From Pseudoalteromonas umbrosa (lineage in GTDB: Bacteria > Pseudomonadota > Gammaproteobacteria > Enterobacterales > Alteromonadaceae): a DNA stretch of 64,000 nt. The notes beneath the pieces were generated by a model. That model was not told where the DNA came from. It was given only the letters and a program-made list of their open reading frames with translations, and did not search any database. Position 1 is the first letter of the stretch, and every line of letters starts with the position of its first letter. Shown here piece by piece: positions 1 to 7,518 of the stretch. The stretch spans positions 1 through 64,000 of the forward strand of contig NZ_JASJUU010000024.1 of the NCBI RefSeq assembly GCF_030125375.1, read 5' to 3'. The translations under genes were made by a program, and so were the position numbers.

Positions 1-47
1 ATCATCGAGTAATAGTTACACGTTAACTAATTCGATATACGAATATT

Positions 48-77
48 AAAAAGCCGCTCATTGAGCGGCTTTTTTTA
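48..77. terminator. Bidirectional rho-independent terminator
   Basis: A perfect 10-bp inverted repeat (AAGCCGCTCA / TTGAGCGGCTT) is flanked by an A-run on the left and a T-run on the right, so it can stop transcription from either side. It presumably ends a gene lying to the left of the window. Confidence 0.85.
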
Positions 78-109
78 TGTTTTTAGAATATTCTTCTGTT
101 TTAGATCTG

Positions 110-510
110 GTTAAAACGGCTCATTTCACCTTGCGCGAAAAGAGTGTCAGCGCTTCGCACTGTGTCACAAACCTTTCGCACGATATTCACCTTGCGCGAA
201 AAGAGTGTCAGCGCTTCGCACTGTGTCACAAACCTTTCGCACGATATTCGCCTTGCGTAAAAAGAGCGGGCTCACTTCGTTCACTGTCGCTAACCTTTTA
301 CACCTCTCTTACTGTGTTCGTTGTCATCAACCTTTGGCACTACGTCATCCTGAACTCGTTTCAGGATCCATGTTTTGCTTGTTTTATCTCAGTTGCTGTT
401 TTTCTGGAGGTGCATTGGTTACCTTTGGTTAAAACGGCTCACTTCACCTTGCGCAAAGTAAACGCGCTCGCTTCGCTCGTTGTCGTTAATACTTTGCACG
501 AACTTTTATG
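110..510. repeat. 61-bp tandem repeat array and related dispersed copies
   Basis: A 61-bp unit beginning TTCACCTTGCGCGAAAAGAG starts at 125 and again, almost identically, at 186. A third, degenerate copy starts at about 247. A related stretch (GGTTAAAACGGCTCA followed by TTCACCTTGCGC) appears near 113 and returns near 425. Reading frames cross the array but have biased, repeated composition and no convincing start, so I do not call a gene. From 511 to 713 the DNA is AT-rich and holds no visible gene; it leads into the ketosynthase-like gene at 714. Confidence 0.8.
344..372. repeat. REP-like palindromic element
   Basis: ATCCTGAA (347-354) pairs with TTCAGGAT (360-367) around a 5-nt loop, inside the longer string GTCATCCTGAACTCG. 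From memory, this kind of short palindrome is dispersed in several marine proteobacterial genomes, but only one copy is visible here. Confidence 0.55.
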
Positions 511-713
511 ACAAAAAAATGATCGTTGAATCGATAAAATATATGTTTATTTTCATTTTTTTGGATTAATAAATTCCTTTTTTGGTGCGTTTTTTAACCT
601 TTTTATCCAATTACCCATAGCGAGCACAGATCGATTGAGGTAACATAAATTGGTTAAGGATACCTCGTTTAGAAATATTTAAACTTACTGAACATGTATA
701 TGGGAAGCGTCAT

Positions 714-1427
714 ATGAGATTTGAACTCGCAATAGATGACAGTTTTTTTATTAGTTCTACCCAAATAGGGAAAATTGAATTAAAAGATCTGATCAGCAAA
801 TTAAAGCCAATGCAAAAAAGGCGTCTAAGCAACTTTTCAAAGCTTGCGATAGGTGCTTTATTGAACCTAGATGAGCAGCTGTTAGAAGATGAAGATTGGG
901 AGTTGGTGTTTGCCAGCCGCCATGGTGATTTTCATAAAACCAGCGAATTACTTACCAGCTTAGCGCTAAAAGAAAGTGTTTCTCCTTCAGGGTTTAGTTT
1001 ATCCGTTCATAACGCCGTAGCAGGCATGTACTCAATATTTATGCAGAAGAAAGTGCCTATCACCGCTATTGCTGCGGGCAAAGATGGCTTGTTTGCAGCG
1101 TTAACGGACGCATATATACGCTTGGAAAGTAAGCAAATAAGCAAGGTTGTGGTGGTATTAGTCGACCAAAGTTTGCCAGAGCAGTTTGCACAATACAGTG
1201 ATGAGCAGCAGAAAGATTATGCACTCGCAATGGTTGTATCCAAAGTAGATGAGCGACAAGGCTCGCGACCTCATAATCTCCGTTTTGTTCGCGATCAACA
1301 TGTACCTCATGCTGATGATACCGCTGAGCCGCCTGTGTGTGAGTTTGCAAAGTGGTTAGATGCAAATCAAGCGCAGCTAAACTTATCAGGTAGCAAGCAA
1401 AATTGGGCTATTAAGCGACTAAATTAG
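714..1427 (+). CDS. Beta-ketoacyl synthase-like protein (chain-length-factor type)
   Basis: A 237-residue protein resembling the N-terminal half of ketosynthases (Ketoacyl-synt_2 type), as found at the start of aryl-polyene clusters. It has the features FASRHGDFHKT (near residues 66-76), a PSGFSLSVHNAVAGMYSI block (about 91-108) where true ketosynthases carry the approach to the active-site Cys, and a VVVVLVDQ strand. No catalytic Cys is seen at the expected place, consistent with a non-condensing partner subunit. The family's usual length is near 240 residues, so it looks intact. The start is ATG after GGAAG. The next gene is an ACP 218 bp downstream, a gap in which aryl-polyene clusters normally carry an acyltransferase. 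Function is inferred from family and context. Confidence 0.75.
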   Translation: MRFELAIDDSFFISSTQIGKIELKDLISKLKPMQKRRLSNFSKLAIGALLNLDEQLLEDEDWELVFASRHGDFHKTSELLTSLALKESVSPSGFSLSVHNAVAGMYSIFMQKKVPITAIAAGKDGLFAALTDAYIRLESKQISKVVVVLVDQSLPEQFAQYSDEQQKDYALAMVVSKVDERQGSRPHNLRFVRDQHVPHADDTAEPPVCEFAKWLDANQAQLNLSGSKQNWAIKRLN

Positions 1428-1645
1428 CGCAGATACAGGCATAAGCTAATAGATTTATGCCCATTTCAAATTTAATAAAATTAAAGTGTTTTAACAAAAA
1501 AACAGTGATAGTATCCTAATTAGGAACCTTTGATTAACTTTTTGTTAAAGTATGGTCGGGCTTCTACTCACTACATATGGTCAAACTCTCTAGAGCATTA
1601 GGTTATGCATGATTGGCTGAGAGTAGCAAAAAGGAGTTGAACAAA

Positions 1646-1924
1646 ATGGCACACGCTGAACTTAATTTAGCCGTTAAAAAATTGATTATCGAAAGCCTCG
1701 ATCTTGAGGATATTTCGCCGGAAGAGATCATTGATGATGAGCCTTTATTCATTGATGGACTGGGTTTAGACAGCATTGATGCGCTTGAGCTGGGATTAGC
1801 AATTAAAAAGCAATATGGCGTAAAAATCGATGCTAACAGTGAGGGTACAAAGCAGCATTTCGCCTCGGTTTCCAGTCTATGTGCTTTTATAGTGAACCAT
1901 GAGATTGCACAAGATTGTATGTGA
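1646..1924 (+). CDS. Acyl carrier protein
   Basis: A 92-residue acidic protein with the phosphopantetheine attachment motif GLDSIDALEL, the Ser lying near residue 50. This is a normal ACP length. A longer frame opens at a TTG at 1613, but an AAGGAG ribosome site sits just before the ATG at 1646, which I take as the start. It lies between a ketosynthase-like protein and a thioesterase, so it probably carries the growing polyene or fatty chain. The second ACP usual in aryl-polyene clusters is absent. Confidence 0.88.
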   Translation: MAHAELNLAVKKLIIESLDLEDISPEEIIDDEPLFIDGLGLDSIDALELGLAIKKQYGVKIDANSEGTKQHFASVSSLCAFIVNHEIAQDCM

Positions 1925-2668
1925 GATCACATAGTATGAAGGATGAGCATATTCCCATTACATAAACGTATAGATTGTTATTTGAAAACGTTAAATATTT
2001 CGCGTGTAAAGTGTCGAAAAAGCAAGTAATGCTTTCTAAGCTGTGACTGAGAAGTTGAGTGCAGTGTTTCGAGTTGACTATGGATAAAACGTTTAAACTC
2101 TGACAATGACGACCCTATTATCTAGGGGAATAAGTGCGCATTGTAAAGTTGGCACTTTTACAGTGACATATAGCAATAATAATGGACTCAATGAAAAAGG
2201 CTGTTGTTAACCTTACTGTTCTAGCAGAACGCCAGTTAGCGTCTTTGGTTGAAACTCATTATAACAATAGACACTCTTCTAATTTATCTGCTAGTAGCGA
2301 AGCACATAAATACGTTTAATATGAGTTTAAAGTCCTTCGATTGGTATATCAGTGTAAGCCTTAGAGGTGTTCAAGCTAACAAGGTCAGTGTTAGTTCAAC
2401 AGATTGTCAAAATCAAAATTAAGATGAATATAGACACTAATGCCCTTAGGGACATTTAAATAGTTTTGGTAAGTATTTTATTGGCAGCCTTGCCGTAAGT
2501 ACGCTTACGTAGAAGTTAAAATCAATTTAGCCGTGCTGTTCTGATTCTATGTGTTGGAGCTATGCTGATAATATTAATGCATTTTTCTGATTTTAGTAGA
2601 AGCTAGACTAATTGAGTCAGTATTAAGAGCGCGCGTCGTGGTGATTCAAACCCAGAGGTGGAAATTAT
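1925..2668. other. 744-bp gene-free gap inside the aryl-polyene-like remnant
   Basis: No open frame of convincing length or codon style is visible on either strand. The longest same-strand candidate is a 45-codon frame at 2182-2319 with no ribosome site. The gap falls where aryl-polyene clusters normally carry a second ACP, an AMP-ligase, a dehydratase, a glycosyltransferase and an ammonia lyase, so it may be a deletion scar or decayed coding DNA. Confidence 0.55.
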
Positions 2669-3109
2669 ATGAAAAAGCTTAAGCCATTGCTTGAGGCCAG
2701 TGTAGAAATTGAAATTCCGTTTCATGATTGCGATCCCATGAATGTGGTTTGGCATGGAAACTATGCGCGTTATTTTGAAGTAGCACGTTGCAAGTTATTG
2801 AGCGCCTATGAATGCGGCTATGACAATATGGAGAAAATTGGCTATGTGTGGCCAATTATCGATATGCAAACGCGGTTTGTGGGCTCGTGTGTCTTCGGGC
2901 AAAAAATTAATGTGTCTGCCCAATTGCTGGAGTATGAAGACCGGCTAAAAATCGCATATTTGATCACGGATGTTGAGACCGGTAAAAAGCTTACAACGGG
3001 TGTGACCACGCAAGTGGCTGTGGAGATGGCCAGTAAAGCCATGCAATTTACAACCCCACAACCGCTTGCTCAAAGGTTGCGAGAGGCCATTTCCGCATCA
3101 GCTGTGTAA
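2669..3109 (+). CDS. Hotdog-fold acyl-CoA/ACP thioesterase (YbgC/FadM-like)
   Basis: A 146-residue protein with the 4-hydroxybenzoyl-CoA-thioesterase-like signature: the catalytic Asp region HDCDPMNVVWHGNYARYFEVAR (around residues 20-40), followed by a typical hotdog beta core. It would hydrolyse or transfer acyl thioesters, here probably from the neighbouring ACP. Aryl-polyene clusters contain a thioesterase of this type between the ammonia lyase and the lipid-carrier/exporter genes. A GAGGTGG ribosome site precedes the ATG. The length is normal and no key residue appears lost. Confidence 0.82.
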   Translation: MKKLKPLLEASVEIEIPFHDCDPMNVVWHGNYARYFEVARCKLLSAYECGYDNMEKIGYVWPIIDMQTRFVGSCVFGQKINVSAQLLEYEDRLKIAYLITDVETGKKLTTGVTTQVAVEMASKAMQFTTPQPLAQRLREAISASAV

Positions 3110-3277
3110 TCGGGTTTCATTGTGGCATGAAACTAAAAGCCGCGAGTAATATCTCAGTGAATACTGATGAGCTCAGGTGTAAAAGAAAGGATATTTTGAA
3201 ACTGATAGTACATGCAGTGTTGGCAATTATATGGGCTATCAAAGCACACTCAAAGAAGAGTAGGATTGAGTTAAATT

Positions 3278-4483
3278 ATGACGACATTTTTAAATGATTT
3301 TGGGGTTGTTTGTGCGCTTGGAAATAATAAAAGCGAAGTCAAACAAGCGCTCAACCACCCTGAGCGGGAGTATCAGAGTTTAGATCATGAATTGCACCTT
3401 GAAGGTGAACCTGTTTATGTTGGTAAAGTAATTGGGGAGTTACCCGATATGTCTGCTTTTCCTTCGTATCAGCAGACTCGTAACAATGCGCTGGCATTAA
3501 TGGCCGTACAACAGCTTGAGCCAACATTATCCCCTTTGCTAGCTAAGTTTGATAGTCAACGCATTGCGGTGATCATTGGCACGACGACGGCTGGGGTGCG
3601 TACGGCTGAGGAAGCGGTTGCGCATTACATGGCTACAGATGCTTTTCCTGCAGAGTATGGGCACCAATGTCAGGAACTGATTGCTCCGGCACAGTTCCTC
3701 GCTGAATATTTGGGTGCAGATGGCCCTACTTATACTATTTCAACAGCTTGTAGTTCGAGTACCAAAGTTATTATGACTGCGCATATGCTGCTAGATACAG
3801 ATATGGCAGATGTGGTGTTATGTGGTGGTGTTGACTCGCTGTGCCAATTAACAGTGAATGGCTTTGAAGCACTGGACTCAACATCACAAAGTTTGTGCGA
3901 GCCTTTCAGTGAAAGTCGTGACGGGATCAATCTCGGTGAAGCCGCTGCATTTTTTGTGATGTCTAAACAGCCCGGTCCAGTGGCATTATTGGGCGTTGGA
4001 GAGACATCAGATGCGTATCATATTTCAGCGCCTGATCCCAGCGGGGATGGTGCTATCCGTGCTATTAATATTGCTTTAGAGATGGCCAATCGTACCCCAG
4101 AAGATGTGGATTATATAAACCTTCATGGTACAGGGACAATTAAAAATGATGAAATGGAGTCAAGGGCTGTGTATACCTTGTTCTCTGATAAGGCTCCTTG
4201 TAGTTCTACTAAGCGTTTAACAGGCCATACGCTCGGTGCCGCAGGGGCACTCGAGTTGGGTTTGTGTTGGCTGCATCTGACTGATGTGGATACACCAATG
4301 CCGCCGCACAAAATGACAAAACCGCGTGATGAGTCTCTACATCCAATTAAATTGGTACAATCAGTAACTAAGCAGAATTCTCGTATTTGCTTGAGCAATT
4401 CGTTTGCTTTTGGTGGTAACAATATCAGTGTGTTAATTGGGCTGGCGGATGCAGCAAAAATAGATATGACATCGACCTGTTGA
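3278..4483 (+). CDS. Beta-ketoacyl-ACP synthase (FabF-like)
   Basis: A 401-residue ketosynthase with a complete Cys-His-His triad: C158 in TISTACSSST, H283 in NLHGTGT and H317 in RLTGHTLGAAGALE. It should perform decarboxylative condensation of malonyl-ACP with an acyl primer. Divergence from housekeeping FabF and the adjacent thioesterase, ACP and chain-length-factor-like genes point to an aryl-polyene ketosynthase. The gene is isolated: 168 bp of gene-free DNA precede it, and the ketoreductase, dehydratase and second ketosynthase that normally follow are missing (a VOC protein comes next). A ribosome site lies upstream of the ATG. Confidence 0.85.
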   Translation: MTTFLNDFGVVCALGNNKSEVKQALNHPEREYQSLDHELHLEGEPVYVGKVIGELPDMSAFPSYQQTRNNALALMAVQQLEPTLSPLLAKFDSQRIAVIIGTTTAGVRTAEEAVAHYMATDAFPAEYGHQCQELIAPAQFLAEYLGADGPTYTISTACSSSTKVIMTAHMLLDTDMADVVLCGGVDSLCQLTVNGFEALDSTSQSLCEPFSESRDGINLGEAAAFFVMSKQPGPVALLGVGETSDAYHISAPDPSGDGAIRAINIALEMANRTPEDVDYINLHGTGTIKNDEMESRAVYTLFSDKAPCSSTKRLTGHTLGAAGALELGLCWLHLTDVDTPMPPHKMTKPRDESLHPIKLVQSVTKQNSRICLSNSFAFGGNNISVLIGLADAAKIDMTSTC

Positions 4484-4657
4484 CAGCACACTGACCATAG
4501 ATGGCATTACTAATGCTGATTTGTTGCTGATGATATAAAGCAAGCCATTGATAAAGTATTAATAGGTATAACTGCACGTGAACTTATCTGCTGAATTGCG
4601 AATGACCTAAAACCTGCTTAACTGTACAGAGTAAACAGCAAGATAGGAATTGAGCAT

Positions 4658-5455
4658 ATGGCACTGATTGAACGAAGTCAGGTAGGCGAGTTTTGTTGGT
4701 CTGAGCTTTGCAGCGCAGATTGGGCAGCAGGCAAAAGTTTTTATACTCAGTTGTTTGATTGGCAAAGTGTTGATCAGCCCATTGGTGAGGGTTGCTATTA
4801 CACCATGCTGCAAAAGCATGGCGTTGATATTGCAGCCATGTATGAAATGATGCCAGAGCAGCAGGCGGCAAAAATTCCAAGTCATTGGCTTGGATATATC
4901 GCGGTTGATAATGTAGATGAGCTGGCCGAGCGGGCAACTGCATTAGGGGCTGAGATCATTGCAGGTCCCCATGATGTGCCAGAAGCTGGACGCATGGTAA
5001 TGCTACATGAACCCGGTGGTGCGCATTTTGCTCTGTGGCAAGCTGGTGCGCACACGGGGACTCAGCGAGAGCTCGAAGCAAATGTCCCTTATTGGTATGA
5101 ATTAGCCAGTCAAAACAGTGCCAAAAGTGAAGCCTTTTACTGCAATTTACTGGGTTGGCAAGCTGATCATCAGGCCATGGAAAATATGGATTATGTGGTG
5201 TTCAGTCATCAGGGCAAACCAGTTGCTGGTATGCTAGAAATGACGGATGAATGGCAAGGTCTGCCACCACATTGGATGTTGTACTTTGCGGTGCTGGACT
5301 GTGACAAGTTAGCTGAAAAAGCAACCTCATTGGGCGGCGAGGTCTGTGTCCCGCCAACGGATATTCCGCAGGTGGGGCGTTTTGCTGTTATAACCGATCC
5401 TCAAGGAGCGGTATTTTCCATTATGGCCTCTGCTATGGATGAAATCACAAGCTAG
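4658..5455 (+). CDS. VOC family protein with two glyoxalase-like domains
   Basis: A 265-residue cytosolic protein made of two vicinal-oxygen-chelate domains: residues about 8-125 (starting GEFCWSELCSADWAAGKSFY) and about 135-260 (VPYWYELASQNSAKSEAFY). Both contain the DIPQ/DVPE...GR...DPQGA pattern common in two-domain, COG3324-type VOC proteins. The substrate is unknown; relatives are usually annotated as glyoxalase or bleomycin-resistance-like. AGGAA precedes the ATG. The 3' end overlaps the convergent solute-binding gene by 11 bp. Confidence 0.8.
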   Translation: MALIERSQVGEFCWSELCSADWAAGKSFYTQLFDWQSVDQPIGEGCYYTMLQKHGVDIAAMYEMMPEQQAAKIPSHWLGYIAVDNVDELAERATALGAEIIAGPHDVPEAGRMVMLHEPGGAHFALWQAGAHTGTQRELEANVPYWYELASQNSAKSEAFYCNLLGWQADHQAMENMDYVVFSHQGKPVAGMLEMTDEWQGLPPHWMLYFAVLDCDKLAEKATSLGGEVCVPPTDIPQVGRFAVITDPQGAVFSIMASAMDEITS

Positions 5456-6191
5456 CTGGAACATGGTTTGTTAGCTTGATAATTTCACCATCGCAATCGG
5501 CAAACCCATTATTGATGCGATCAATAAAAGCGGCAAATTCGCCGCTTTTCATCATACCTTGAATGATGCTATCTAGCTTTGGCACCAATGCCTGATGTTT
5601 TTTGTGGATATAGTGGCGTATCACAATGCCCTTAGCCGGTAAAATGCGCATGTAAATTTTATTTAATCCGGAGTTGCATAAAGAGCCAATACTAAAGTGA
5701 TCGGTTGCAAGCAGTTGGTCACTGTGATGCCGTGTTAATGCTTGAAACGCTGAAACATTGTTTTTAACACCATGGCAAGTGAGTTTGGTACGACGACAAA
5801 AGCTGGCGGTGATCAAGCTTCCTTCAATGGTGATGATGTCACTGTCATTGTTGATGTGACACAGCTCTGGTTTTAAGCAAAATACCGCAAGTCGAACCGT
5901 GGCTAAGGGGGTCGGAATAGCAATAAGTTGAGTGTATTCACTCATTTCCTTTGCGGCACGTCCAGCCTCCGCATCAAAGCGGCCACTGTCGACCCATTGC
6001 AATCCACGCTGTGTTGGCAAGTAGTGAAAGCTCGGTTGGATATCCAGCGGGCCATAAATGCGTGTGAAGATATCCTCGATTTGCTCTTTGGCTAAATGGA
6101 ATGATAAACCTTCACTGATATTGATGTTGAACTCTTTGGCTAATGACTGATTGCATACCCACAGTAACATCAATGCAATTAAGCGATACAC
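5445..6191 (-). CDS. Periplasmic solute-binding protein (amino-acid ABC-type)
   Basis: A 248-residue protein with a clear signal peptide (MYRLIALMLLWVCNQSLA). A mature domain follows that resembles the small bacterial extracellular solute-binding proteins (SBP_bac_3 fold), which in Alteromonadales often stand alone without transporter genes. No permease or ATPase is nearby, so binding or sensing is more likely than transport. Two cysteine pairs (CLKPELC and CRRTKLTC) may form disulfides. It is convergent with the VOC gene. The ligand cannot be predicted. Confidence 0.65.
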   Translation of the reverse strand: MYRLIALMLLWVCNQSLAKEFNINISEGLSFHLAKEQIEDIFTRIYGPLDIQPSFHYLPTQRGLQWVDSGRFDAEAGRAAKEMSEYTQLIAIPTPLATVRLAVFCLKPELCHINNDSDIITIEGSLITASFCRRTKLTCHGVKNNVSAFQALTRHHSDQLLATDHFSIGSLCNSGLNKIYMRILPAKGIVIRHYIHKKHQALVPKLDSIIQGMMKSGEFAAFIDRINNGFADCDGEIIKLTNHVPASL

Positions 6192-6333
6192 AGTTCTTCC
6201 TAATCTTTGCTGCTTGGTTTAAGCCTAGCAGAAGTCTTAAATTGCAGGCAGTTTGCGTGTCATTATTCTCTTGAATCCCACTGTGCTTGCCCCAACAACT
6301 AAGATAAATCGTGACCTAAACTAAGAGGGAAAC

Positions 6334-6999
6334 ATGACCAAACACGTAGTGATCACAGGAGCAAATAGAGGCATTGGACTGGAGTTTTGTCGTCAATATG
6401 AGGCGCAGGGCTATCAAGTGACGGCTGTGGTGAGACGCTCTTCTGCAGAGCTTGATGCATTAAACGTAGACGTGATTGATAATATTGATGTAAGTCTTGA
6501 GCAGGATGTTGCGCGTCTAGCTGAATTAATGGCGTCGAAGACCATTGATATATTGATAAATAATGCTGGCATTTTTAGTAATGAAAGTCTTGCTGATATG
6601 GATTTTTCCCAGCTAGAAGCTCAATTAGCCGTCAATGCGGTGGCTCCAGTGCGTGTGACACATGCACTGCAAGCTCAGCTTACAAGCGGCGCTAAAGTGG
6701 CGATGATCACCAGTCGTATGGGCTCAATTGAAGACAATGGTTCTGGTGCTTATATTGGCTATCGTATGTCAAAAGCAGCGCTCAATGCAGCAGGAGTTAG
6801 TTTGGCCCATGAGCTTAAACCTAGAGGCGTTGCTGTTGCACTACTGCATCCTGGATTTGTACAAACGCAAATGGTTAATTTTGCCGGTGATATTTCAGCA
6901 CAGGCGTCAGTAGAGCGATTGATATTACGTATAGACGAGCTCAATCTGACAAACACGGGGTCATTTTGGCACTCCAACGGTGAGTTATTACCTTGGTAA
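6334..6999 (+). CDS. SDR family oxidoreductase (C-factor-like)
   Basis: A 221-residue short-chain dehydrogenase. It has the NAD(P)-binding motif GANRGIG near residue 9, the NNAG motif (near residue 77), the catalytic Ser in ITSRMGS and the catalytic YRMSK (about residues 148-152). It is short for the family and resembles C-factor/CsgA-type SDRs. GAGGGAAAC precedes the ATG. It is a monocistronic gene with an unknown substrate. Confidence 0.85.
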   Translation: MTKHVVITGANRGIGLEFCRQYEAQGYQVTAVVRRSSAELDALNVDVIDNIDVSLEQDVARLAELMASKTIDILINNAGIFSNESLADMDFSQLEAQLAVNAVAPVRVTHALQAQLTSGAKVAMITSRMGSIEDNGSGAYIGYRMSKAALNAAGVSLAHELKPRGVAVALLHPGFVQTQMVNFAGDISAQASVERLILRIDELNLTNTGSFWHSNGELLPW

Positions 7000-7103
7000 T
7001 TAAATGACAGCGATGGGTCGAGCATAGCGGCCCACGCATTGTTGTTCGGGGCTGCGTCGGTGAACTATGCTACACTTGCAAAAAAATCACCTCAGAGACC
7101 CGT

Positions 7104-7502
7104 ATGGAACTGCAAGAAAATACGCCATTAACACTTCCTCTTTTTCAATTAAATGAGCAACTAGAAAATCGCGACATTGAGTCACCCGATATGCAATTGT
7201 CGGTTAACTTAACCGCTGACTTACTCGCTAACTTATGCCAAAACCCAGCGCCAGAGCAAAGCATGAGCATTCCACTAGAAGACTATGCGGTGACTGACAT
7301 TGAAGCCAGCTTTACAGCTGCTTTGAATGATGGACATCAAGCACAGCTTATTTTAAATCATGGTCCTGTGCTCAGTGCGGTTTTAAGCCCATTAGGCGAA
7401 GAGATGCTATTTGTTTCTCCACCTGTCGATATGATGCCGACCTTCGATCTTGGTCTAGATGACGAAGATGAAGAAGACGAAGAAATGGCAAAAAATAGCT
7501 AA
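7104..7502 (+). CDS. Hypothetical acidic protein upstream of cti
   Basis: A 132-residue soluble protein of unknown function with no signal peptide or membrane segment. The C-terminus is strongly acidic (GLDDEDEEDEEMAKNS). It ends 16 bp before cti, so the two are probably co-transcribed. I recognise no domain. Confidence 0.65.
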   Translation: MELQENTPLTLPLFQLNEQLENRDIESPDMQLSVNLTADLLANLCQNPAPEQSMSIPLEDYAVTDIEASFTAALNDGHQAQLILNHGPVLSAVLSPLGEEMLFVSPPVDMMPTFDLGLDDEDEEDEEMAKNS

Positions 7503-7518
7503 GCGAAGAGGGTAGTAC

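Noticed and set aside
110..310. CRISPR array
   Set aside because: The units are contiguous 61-bp repeats without variable spacers, and no cas genes are present.
77..511. Long open frame across the 61-bp repeat array
   Set aside because: It arises from repeats that stay in frame by chance; the protein is repetitive, has no ribosome site, and overlaps a terminator.
2182..2319. 45-codon frame (MDSMKKAVVNLTVLAERQ...) in the aryl-polyene gap
   Set aside because: It has no clear ribosome site, no recognisable domain and is flanked by non-coding-looking DNA. A decayed gene fragment remains possible.
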